From the NCBI GenBank assembly GCA_043747295.1, contig JAYTPK010000052.1, forward strand, positions 1 through 64,000: a stretch of 64,000 nucleotides of DNA, in the 5' to 3' direction. The DNA comes from JAAFIP01 sp043747295. Lineage in GTDB: Bacteria; Pseudomonadota; Gammaproteobacteria; Burkholderiales; Burkholderiaceae_C. The translations under genes were made by a program, and so were the position numbers. Positions 15,594 to 23,800 of this stretch are shown piece after piece. Below the pieces are notes generated by a model. The model searched no databases. It had not been told where the DNA came from and was given only the letters and a program-made list of their open reading frames with translations. Numbering within the stretch: position 1 is the first letter of the stretch; each line of letters opens with the position of its first letter.

Positions 15594-16814
15594 ATGAGTA
15601 CTTTGGAATTATTTTTATGGTCAGGCATGACAGGTGCCGCACTGCTGCTGACTTGTACAGCGGCAGCGGCAGCCTTGCGCGCGCCCAGCGTGGCGGCTTT
15701 GCGCGGCCTGGCATTGATTGGCCTGATTAGCACCAGCGCCATTGTGATGTCTGGCCTGCCTGAGTTTTTACTGGGTATCACCGATGCACGCACACTACTG
15801 CCTCTAAAAATCACCATAGGGCCGTTCAGCGGGGCGCTGTGTCTGGTGTATTTGAGCAGCTGGTTAGGTATTACTACAGAAGAACGCGGTGCTAGGCGCT
15901 GGGTGACATTGGGCTCACTATGTTCATGGCTGGGCGGTTTAGTCGTATTGGCGCTGTGGTACGCGCGCCCTGATATTTCTGTGGTGAAGTTGCTGACTGC
16001 CAGTGGCGCTATCAATATGGTGCCGGTACTGGTGGCATTAGGTTTGACAGTGCGCAACATGGTGCTTGGCGATGCGCTAGCCCGCTGGATGCTGACAGCG
16101 TGTACCAGCTTGGCCGTTATGGTGCTGGGTTTATATGCCAAAGGCTTAGGTCTTTCTGCGCCAGTATGGGTATGGCTGATAGTGACAGCTGCGACGATGC
16201 TGTACCTGTTGTTGGCTGTTGGGCTGACCATAGCACGCTACCAAAGCGAGCGGCGCTTGGAGCGCATTGCGCAGGGCAATACGGCTACTGATCCGATCAC
16301 AGGGTTGCCTGTAGGCTCAGTGCTGCTAACGAAGGTGGACGATGCCATGTGGCGCAGTGCCCGCCTTGGCCGTGACACCGTGATGATGGCGATTTGGGTG
16401 AATAACTTGTATGAGCTTAACGAGACGGGCGGTAACGAAACAGTGCAGGAAATTCGCCAGCGTTTGACTGCCAACGTGCGCCGCGCAGTTGGCTTTAAAG
16501 ATGTGGTGGGTTTGGCACAGGCGCGTTGTTATGTGGTGGCTATCTCGGCGGTAAAAGACCCCGCTTATATCGACAAAATCACCACCAAAGTGCTGACCAT
16601 GCTGCCACGCCCTATGAGAGTGGGTTATATGCTGGGCGAGGCTTGGGTGTACACGCCCAAAATTAGCGTGGGCCTTGTGCACATTCACACAGCGGCGCAT
16701 GGCGAGCCGCTGCAGGCCATCGACCAAGCTGTGCGCTTGGCGCAGCAGGCAGCGTACATGCCTGATAAGCTGCTAAAGACTGAGCGCACAGAGCCATCCA
16801 GAGCTTCTGCATGA
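15594..16814 (+). CDS. Membrane protein with degenerate GGDEF domain
   Basis: A 406-residue protein. The first roughly 215 residues hold about six to seven hydrophobic segments (a membrane sensor-like module). The C-terminal part starts with D-P-I-T-G-L-P-V-G-S, matching the D-x-L-T-G-L-x-N-R entry of GGDEF domains. The signature GG(D/E)EF is absent: the expected site reads A-R-C-Y-V-V-A-I. The final V-G-L-V-H-I matches the S-x-G-V-A strand. It is therefore unlikely to make cyclic-di-GMP and may bind nucleotide or act as a pseudo-cyclase. It is divergent from the VOC gene with a 260-bp AT-rich gap. Confidence 0.7.
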   Translation: MSTLELFLWSGMTGAALLLTCTAAAAALRAPSVAALRGLALIGLISTSAIVMSGLPEFLLGITDARTLLPLKITIGPFSGALCLVYLSSWLGITTEERGARRWVTLGSLCSWLGGLVVLALWYARPDISVVKLLTASGAINMVPVLVALGLTVRNMVLGDALARWMLTACTSLAVMVLGLYAKGLGLSAPVWVWLIVTAATMLYLLLAVGLTIARYQSERRLERIAQGNTATDPITGLPVGSVLLTKVDDAMWRSARLGRDTVMMAIWVNNLYELNETGGNETVQEIRQRLTANVRRAVGFKDVVGLAQARCYVVAISAVKDPAYIDKITTKVLTMLPRPMRVGYMLGEAWVYTPKISVGLVHIHTAAHGEPLQAIDQAVRLAQQAAYMPDKLLKTERTEPSRASA

Positions 16815-16838
16815 GCTTGGTTCTAAGCCCCTAAGCCC

Positions 16839-18005
16839 CTAAACCACAGGGTAGGTGCCCGGCAGCAAAATGCTTTTATCTACCGTGTTAATGTTGGTGC
16901 GGCCACAAAACGCCATCGTCAAATCTAGTTCTTTGTGCAGTATTTGCAGCATCTTGGTGACACCTTCTTGCCCATAAGCGCCTAGCGCATACAACCAAGC
17001 TCGGCCTACCATCACGCCCTGCGCACCCAGTGCACGGGCTTTTAAAACGTCTTGCCCGCTGCGAATACCGCCGTCCATCCACACTTCAATGTTCTTGCCT
17101 ACGGCATCCACTATCGCGGGCAGGGCGGTGATGGATGACGGTGCACCGTCGAGCTGGCGGCCACCGTGGTTGGACACTATCAGCGCGTCTGCACCGCTGT
17201 CGACTGCTAAGCGCGCATCTTCAGCGTCTTGAATGCCCTTGAGCACAATTTTTCCGCCCCAGCGTTTTTTAATCCACTCCACATCGCTCCAGTTCAGCGT
17301 GGGGTCAAACTGCTGGGCTGTCCATGCCGACAAAGACGACATGTTTTCTACGCCCTTCACATGGCCCACGATATTGCCAAAATCACGGTGCTTGGTGCCC
17401 AGCATGCCCATGCACCAGCGCGGCTTGGTGGCCATGTTGAGGATGTTGGGCAGGGTTAGCTTAGGTGGTGCGCTCAGGCCGTTTTTGATGTCTTTGTGGC
17501 GCTGGCCAAGAATTTGCAAATCCAGTGTGATCTGCAGCGCCGAGCAGTTGGCGGCTTTGGCGCGGTCAATCAAGCGCTCAATAAAAGCGCGGTCACGCAG
17601 GACGTACAACTGAAACATAAACGGGTGATTGTTGGTGGCAGCGGCCACATCTTCAATAGAGCAAATGCTCATGGTGGACAGCGTAAACGGTATGCCAAAC
17701 GCCTTGGCAGCTTTAGCCCCCAAAATCTCGCCATCTGCGTGTTGCATGCCGGTCATGCCGGTGGGTGCAATGGCCACGGGCATAGCTACGTTTTGACCAA
17801 TCATCGTGGTGGCGGTGGAGCGACCCTCCATATTCACTGCTACGCGCTGGCGCAGCTTGATGGCTTGAAAATCACTCTCATTAGCGCGGTAAGTGCCTTC
17901 GGTCCAACTGCCGCTGTCAGCGTAGTCATAGAACATGCGCGGCACACGGCTTTTAGCGACCAGGCGCAGGTCTTCGATGCAGGTGATTTTGGTGAGGTCG
18001 GTCAT
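16839..18005 (-). CDS. FMN-dependent alpha-hydroxy-acid oxidase/dehydrogenase
   Basis: A 388-residue member of the L-lactate dehydrogenase (LldD)/glycolate oxidase family, oxidising an L-2-hydroxy acid to the 2-oxo acid with FMN. The catalytic signature S-N-H-G-G-R-Q-L-D-G is near residue 279, with the active-site His. The FMN-phosphate loop is D-G-G-I-R-S-G and then G-R-A-W-L-Y-A-L-G near residue 337. The N-terminal F-Y-D-Y-A-D-S-G-S-W-T-E is typical of LldD-like enzymes. It has no cytochrome b2 domain. The specific substrate (lactate, mandelate, glycolate or other) cannot be decided. Confidence 0.9.
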   Translation of the reverse strand: MTDLTKITCIEDLRLVAKSRVPRMFYDYADSGSWTEGTYRANESDFQAIKLRQRVAVNMEGRSTATTMIGQNVAMPVAIAPTGMTGMQHADGEILGAKAAKAFGIPFTLSTMSICSIEDVAAATNNHPFMFQLYVLRDRAFIERLIDRAKAANCSALQITLDLQILGQRHKDIKNGLSAPPKLTLPNILNMATKPRWCMGMLGTKHRDFGNIVGHVKGVENMSSLSAWTAQQFDPTLNWSDVEWIKKRWGGKIVLKGIQDAEDARLAVDSGADALIVSNHGGRQLDGAPSSITALPAIVDAVGKNIEVWMDGGIRSGQDVLKARALGAQGVMVGRAWLYALGAYGQEGVTKMLQILHKELDLTMAFCGRTNINTVDKSILLPGTYPVV

Positions 18006-18170
18006 GGGGCTTTGTCTCGGATCTGTAATGTTGTTAGATGGTTAATGGTAGCTGCTGATCTGGGTGTGGGGCGTGAAATTCGAGTTTTGGGGGTTGAAAA
18101 TAATTCAGACGGATAAGATATCTCGCTCTGACATGGTCGCGTATCGTTGTGTTTGAGGTTGTGTACTGGC

Positions 18171-18271
18171 CCCGGCGCTTGGTGTGAGTAGCTCCGCGAC
18201 TGTCCCCCGTGCTGGCCTAGGGCCAGCGACTCCTCCTTGATGTCGCTGCGCTACTCACACCAAGCGCCGGG
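18171..18271 (-). repeat. Large inverted-repeat unit A
   Basis: A perfect 22-bp outer stem: CCCGGCGCTTGGTGTGAGTA plus GC at 18171-18192 pairs with 18250-18271. Inside is a second perfect stem, GCTGGCC-TAG-GGCCAGC at 18211-18227, next to ACGGGGGACAG- and CATCAAGGAGGAG-type motifs (minus-strand sense). Confidence 0.9.
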
Positions 18272-18320
18272 TCCGCGACATGGTGGGCGCACAACGATTG
18301 AATATTCAGCACCTTCCCAA

Positions 18321-18425
18321 GATCAGGCCGGTGGTGTGCTCAGCGAAGCGGCATCAAGGAGGAGTAGTCGGCCCCAGGCCGACACGGGGGACAGCCGCGC
18401 AGCTGAGCACACCGCCGGCCTGATC
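18321..18425 (+). repeat. Large inverted-repeat unit B, related to unit A in opposite orientation
   Basis: The 24-bp outer arms (18321-18344 and 18402-18425) pair with one mismatch. The interior has the same CATCAAGGAGGAGT, GGCC-x-AGGCC hairpin and CACGGGGGACAG motifs as unit A read in reverse complement, while the outer arms differ yet remain self-complementary. Confidence 0.88.
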
Positions 18426-18500
18426 CCGCGAAGCCGCGACCCCTGTCCCCAGCTGAGCACACCACTGGCCTGATCCCGCGAAGCCGTCCACAGTACCCAG
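18402..18500 (+). repeat. Duplicated arm of unit B
   Basis: AGCTGAGCACACC plus GGCCTGATCCCGCGAAGCCG occurs at 18401-18436 and again at 18451-18486. A third partial start (CCAGCTGAACACCAAGCG) follows at about 18497. Confidence 0.85.
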
Positions 18501-18526
18501 CTGAACACCAAGCGTTGACCAAAACA

Positions 18527-20860
18527 TCACCGTTGCAGCACAACAGGCTGCACACCAGCCCGCACCGCCGCCCCCCGCACTTCAATACGCACTTCATCCA
18601 GCTTCACACCCTGCGCATCCACCAACTCAATTACATGCCTACCAGGCCATGGCATCCACTGCGCTTTGCTACCCTGTGCTATGGCTTTGCCGCCAATACG
18701 CCACTGCACATGGGTAGCATCGGCAACCAATTGCAAGCGCTGACGCGCAGGAGGAATGTCTGGGTCTAGTGCAATGATGCTGCCTACACTGGGCTGCAGT
18801 ATGCGGGCAGATGCCACAAGGCTCAAAGCACTTTTTGAAGTGTTTTTAGAGCTATTTTGGCCTGTAGTCCAAGTATTTACTGCTTGAGTAGCTATTAAAT
18901 TAATAGTGTCCTGCGAGATCACAGATTGCTCTGTGCCGCTTAGATACCACTCTTGCCGCGCTGCTTCTTGCGCCTGTTGGTAACGCGTGGCGGTTCGCAG
19001 CACGCCCGCTGGGGGTATTGCAGTGGTGCTTGGGCCATCGCCGCGCGGGTGTAAAAACTGCATCAACGCAGCCCACACGGGCGCAGCGCCGGTGGTGCCG
19101 CTCACATCGTGCATGCTGGCACCGCTGGCGTTGCCTACCCACACGCCCACGGTGTATTGGCTGCTGTAGCCTAGCGCCCAGTTGTCGCGCATGTCTTTAC
19201 TGGTGCCGGTTTTTACAGCGGCGTTAATGCGCGTAGCCAGTACGCTGTCGGTGCCAAAGGTGCGGGCGCGGGCCATGGGGTCGCGCAAAATATCGCTCAC
19301 GATGAAAGTGGCTTTGGGATCTAGGCAGTCTTTCAATAGGTTGGGCAAAGGTGTATTAACTTTACTTGAAGCAAGTGCAGATACAGCGGCAGCTGCTTTG
19401 GTGTTGACTGCGCTACATTTCCCACCGTTGGCTAAAGCGCGGTACGCATTGGTCAGGCTCAGTAGGCTCACATCGGCGCTGCCCAGGGCCAAGCTGTAGC
19501 CGTAAAAATCACCTTCGTTTTTTAGCGGCAGGCCCAGCGTGCGCAGCTGCCGTGCAAATGCATCGGGGCTGACCATCACCAGCGTGCGCACTGCAGGCAC
19601 GTTCAGCGATGCACCCAGCGCTGTGCGCACCGACACCCAGCCCTTAAAGCTGCGGTCGTAGTTTTGCGGAATGTACAAGCCGCTGGCAGTAGGAATCTGC
19701 GCAGAGCTGTCGTCGATCAGCGAGGCGGCGGTTAAGCGCTTTTCTGCAATCGCCTGCGCGTATAAAAATGGTTTGAGCGTAGAGCCTGCTTGGCGCAGTG
19801 CGGCGGCTTGGTCTACGTTTTGTGCACCACCCAGCTCGCCTGATGAGCCTACATAGGCCAGCACGTCGCCGGTGGCGTTGTCTATCACCACCACTGCGCC
19901 GTCTTCTACATTACGGCCTTGTAGCTCTTGCAAATGCTGCTGCAGGGTTTGCGTGGCAAAGCGCTGCAGCTTGGCGTCTAGCGTGCTGCGCACTTGGCCA
20001 GTGGCGGCCTTAGCTAACAGTTGCTGCGCGATGTGGGGTGCAGCGCCGTCGCTGGGCGCAAAGGCTTTGCGCGGCAGCACGGCTTCGGTGAAGGCTTGCA
20101 CGGCGTCGCAGTTATTGCCATCAGCGCTTTGCATGGTTTTGAGCACGCCGCAGGCACGCTGGGCTACCGCCTTGGCGTTCGCGTTAGGCGCACGCACTAG
20201 GGCGGCGGTGATGGCGGCCTCGCGTTCATCCAGGCCGTGCGCAGCTTTGCCAAACAGCGTGCGGCTTAGTGCATCAATGCCTTGAATTTCACCGCGAAAG
20301 GGCACAAGGTTTAAATACGCTTCTAAAATTTGGTCTTTGCGCCAGTTGCGCTCTAGCAAGGTGGCTGAAATCGCTTGGCCAGTTTTACCGATGATGTTGC
20401 GCCGCTCATTGCCCTTGCGTGGCCCGTCTTCTACCAAGCTGGCCAATTGCATCGACAACGTGGACGCACCGCGTGTGCGTTGGTTCAGCGCATTGCCCCA
20501 TGCCGCCGCTGACACGGCGCGCCAGTCCACGCCGCTATGCTCGTAAAAGCGTTTGTCCTCAGACAGCACCATGGCTGTGCGCAGCGCAGGCGAAATATCA
20601 GCCAGCGCCACCCACTGCCCGCGCCGCACATTGGCGTCGGTGCGCAGGCGGTGCAGCACCTGGCCGTGGCGGTCTAGTAAAACACTGTCGGACGAGGTAA
20701 AAGCCTTCTTTTCTTGCTCAAAACTGCCCATAGTCCAAGCATTTATTGAATATGTAGCTATAAAAATAATAGCAGACAACGTTTTCCAGGTGCGTTGCCA
20801 CCCATGCAGCATGCTGCTGCGCTGTGTCATAGCGTGTGCCATATGCTTTGCGAGGCGCAT
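18527..20860 (-). CDS. pbpC: Penicillin-binding protein 1C
   Basis: A 777-residue bifunctional class A PBP. The transglycosylase domain contains E-D-K-R-F-Y-E-H-S-G-V-D-W near residue 100 (catalytic Glu) and G-A-S-T-L-S-M-Q-L near residue 135. The transpeptidase has S-T-L-K (SxxK nucleophile) near residue 360, S-L-N near residue 410 and K-T-G-T-S near residue 562. A BiPBP_C-type beta-sandwich ends the chain. The gene is directly followed on the chromosome by the alpha-2-macroglobulin gene that precedes it in transcription, the same pairing as E. coli yfhM-pbpC. Two interspersed elements lie in frame: one encodes most of the single N-terminal membrane segment and the other the linker before the C-terminal domain. 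Confidence 0.92.
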   Translation of the reverse strand: MRLAKHMAHAMTQRSSMLHGWQRTWKTLSAIIFIATYSINAWTMGSFEQEKKAFTSSDSVLLDRHGQVLHRLRTDANVRRGQWVALADISPALRTAMVLSEDKRFYEHSGVDWRAVSAAAWGNALNQRTRGASTLSMQLASLVEDGPRKGNERRNIIGKTGQAISATLLERNWRKDQILEAYLNLVPFRGEIQGIDALSRTLFGKAAHGLDEREAAITAALVRAPNANAKAVAQRACGVLKTMQSADGNNCDAVQAFTEAVLPRKAFAPSDGAAPHIAQQLLAKAATGQVRSTLDAKLQRFATQTLQQHLQELQGRNVEDGAVVVIDNATGDVLAYVGSSGELGGAQNVDQAAALRQAGSTLKPFLYAQAIAEKRLTAASLIDDSSAQIPTASGLYIPQNYDRSFKGWVSVRTALGASLNVPAVRTLVMVSPDAFARQLRTLGLPLKNEGDFYGYSLALGSADVSLLSLTNAYRALANGGKCSAVNTKAAAAVSALASSKVNTPLPNLLKDCLDPKATFIVSDILRDPMARARTFGTDSVLATRINAAVKTGTSKDMRDNWALGYSSQYTVGVWVGNASGASMHDVSGTTGAAPVWAALMQFLHPRGDGPSTTAIPPAGVLRTATRYQQAQEAARQEWYLSGTEQSVISQDTINLIATQAVNTWTTGQNSSKNTSKSALSLVASARILQPSVGSIIALDPDIPPARQRLQLVADATHVQWRIGGKAIAQGSKAQWMPWPGRHVIELVDAQGVKLDEVRIEVRGAAVRAGVQPVVLQR
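18861..18908 (+). repeat. Interspersed AT-rich element, copy 6, inside pbpC
   Basis: Read on the pbpC strand it encodes T-I-N-L-I-A-T-Q-A-V-N-T-W-T-T-G. It lies between the transpeptidase domain and the C-terminal BiPBP_C domain. It keeps frame and has no stop. Confidence 0.95.
20730..20774 (+). repeat. Interspersed AT-rich element, copy 7, inside pbpC N-terminus
   Basis: On the pbpC strand it encodes A-I-I-F-I-A-T-Y-S-I-N-A-W-T-M-G at residues about 31-46, forming the hydrophobic signal-anchor region. Same reading frame of the element as copy 6. Confidence 0.93.
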
Positions 20861-23800
20861 TTACTTGCCCACCACTTTGACCCGTGCATTAGGCGATTCG
20901 CCAAACATCTCGGGTGCGTACATGGCTTCTACGCGCGTAGGCGGCATGGCAAACTCGCCCACGTTGTTTAGGCGCACGGTGTACTCAACCGTGAACTTGC
21001 CTTTGGGCACATATTCATAATAAGCGCGGTAGTTTTCAAAACTGCGCTCTTCAAACGCAGCCCACGCACTGCCACTCTTACGCTCGTCTTTGGTGGCAAT
21101 TTCTGAGTCGCGGCCCAAGCCGCCGCCTAGGATGGTGGAGCCGCCGGGGATCGGGTCGGTCAGCGCTACCCAGGTCATGTCGCTGCTGGCGTTGACTTCT
21201 AGCGCAATGCGCAGCACATCACCGCGGCTGTATTGGCCCTTCACAGCTTGCTCTATCGGCGTGATGTTTTTAGTGACTTGGTAGCCCGCATTAAACGGCG
21301 CTTTCAGTTGCACTGCTGCCACTGACTGTATGGTCAGCCAAGGTTTGCCAGCGCCTGCGTGCGTGACGCTGAGCGTGTCTTTGCCTGCAGACCACGGCAA
21401 GAACATGGTGTTGTTGCGCAAGTTGCCGGGCGACGCGGGTGCACCAAACCATGTGGTGGCGTTCTTATCGCCTTCAGGGTCGGTGGCTTTGATGCGCTCC
21501 ACGCGGCTCCAGTCTACGGCAGCTTTGGCTGTGCCCATGTTGGCCGCTGTAAAGCCTGCAACGGGAGTCGCTTCAAACGCTGCAGAGAATTTCTCTAGTG
21601 CCAAGCCACCCCACAAGTTAGCCGTGGTGGTGTGCCACGCGCCACGCTGCTGGCGGGCTATAAAGCCATTGGCCAAGCGCGGCATGTCTTCCTTCCACGC
21701 TGGGTCGTCTATGACTGACAAAATGAGCTTTGCCGTATTGGCATCGCCGCTTTGCATCAGCCACCACCAGTAATCATCTTTTTCGGTGCTAAAGATCATC
21801 TTGGTGCCTTGGTAGGACAGACGGCCTTTCAAAATTTGCGTGGCTTCGGCCATGCGCTCATCGCGCTTAGGCGCATCTTTGATACGGCGCAAAATATTCA
21901 GCCAATCGATCACAGCATGCGTAGGCCACTGGTTAGGTGCAATCGTGATACTGCCTAACAAGCGCGCCAACTGCCGTCCATTTTCGCGGCCATAGCGCGA
22001 CAAGGCTTCAATGGCCGCTATTTTGCGCATGTCCAAGTCTTTTTGCGGGCTCCAAAAATCACGTTGAATTTTGCCTTCTACAAAGGCGATTAAACCTTTT
22101 TCCATCGCAGCGCGTGAATCGTCAGGGATGCTGAAAGCCGCGTCAATGCCTGAGGCTTCGTGCGTGGCTGCCAGCAGGTACGCGGTCAGCGTGTCGCTGC
22201 CCCGGTTCTCGTCACCCGAGTGCGGTGGAAAGTAATTGGCCAAACCGTCTTTGTCTAGATAGGTAGGAATTTGCGAGGCCACGCTTTGCCACAGCTTGGC
22301 ATCACGCAGGCCCACCGCTTTACTGGTTTTTTGCTCTAAACAAATAAACGGGTAGTTGGCAAAATAATCGCGCACCCCCGGCATGCCCTCGGCCAGCTTA
22401 GGTTGTAAGGCTAACTTTAAGCCGCCGCGCCCTGCAATGCTGTCTGCAGGCTGTTGCACATCTAGGCTAAACGCGCCGTCAACCTGCACTAGCGTGGCCT
22501 GCTGCACTGTCAGCGGTACGGCAAAGGTAATACGCTGGCGCGCTTTGAGGGCATCGCGTGCGCCGCTGATGGTGTCTTTTGCTTCAATTTCCCACAAAAT
22601 TGCTTCACTGCGCACTTGCGCTAACTGCGCAGGTGCGGTCACCATCCAGGCTACTTCGCGCGATTCGCCTGCGGGTATGTCGATAGTTTGTGGTTTAGCC
22701 TCAATCAAAGTGACTCGCGGTGTGACCTCTACCTTCATCGCAGCCTTGGTGGTGTTGCGCAGCGTTATCTGCGCGCGGAACTGGTCGTCCTCGCGCACCA
22801 GTGGTGGCAAGCCACTGATGATCTGCAAATCTTGCGTAGCGCGAATGGTGGTTTGCCCCGTGCCAAACAAGCCCACGCCTGCATCACCGACGGCCACAAT
22901 TTTGAAACTGGTGATCGCATCATTGAGCGGCACGTTCACCACGGCTTGGCCGTTGGCGTCTAGCTGCACGCGCGGGTTCCACAGCAGCAGCGTGTCTAGC
23001 AGCTCGCGCGTGGCACCGCGACCACCACCGCCACCTGCTGGCACAGCCTTGCGGCCATAGTGCCTGCGGCCAATGATCTCCATCTGCGCGGTCGATGTTT
23101 CTACACCCCAGCTACGCCGCTGCAGCATGGCGTCTAGCAGCGCCCAGCTGGTGTTGGGCATTAGCTCCAGCAGCGCTTGGTCTACAGCGGCCAGTGCTAC
23201 CTCAGCATTGGCGGCAGGCTGACCGCCAGGTAGCTTGGCGGTGATGGTGACTGTGGCCGTGGTGCGCACGGCATAGCTTTCTTTATTCGCCGTAACCTTT
23301 ATCTCCAGCTGGTGTGCCTTGGTGCCCACCCGCAGCTCGGCAGCGCCAAGGCGAAAGGCGGGCTTGCTTAAATCTACCAAAGCCGTGGGCGCGGTGTATT
23401 CACGGCCTTCATACCAAAACGCAGTCCACCATTCACGCGGGGCTTGGTAGCCCCAGGTAAACAGGCTGTACCACGGCACCTCACGCAGCCGCCCGCGCAG
23501 CACCAGGGCAGACACATACACATTGGGTGCCCAGCCCTCGGCAATTTTTACGTTGATGGTGGGGTCTTGGCCGTTGAGTTGCACGATTTGCGTGTCGATA
23601 ATGCCTTCGCGCTCAACGCTGACCAGTGCGGTGGCAAAGCGAAACGGCATGCGCACTTGCAGCTTGGCGGTCTCGCCGGGTAGGTACGATTTTTTCTCGG
23701 GCAATAGGTCAATGCGGTCATGGTCTTCGCCGCCAAACCAAAGCTCGCCTTGTTTGGTCACCCACACGCTGCTGGCAGCTTGAGATGTGTTGCCATCTTT

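Larger units (their letters stand above)
18006..18526. other. 521-bp intergenic region rich in nested inverted repeats
   Basis: No credible gene. It holds two related roughly 100-bp stem-loop units in opposite orientation plus duplicated arm sequences, listed separately. It separates two minus-strand genes. Confidence 0.8.

Noticed and set aside
18006..18526. Short reading frames in the inverted-repeat region
   Set aside because: They follow the repeat structure on both strands and lack ribosome sites.
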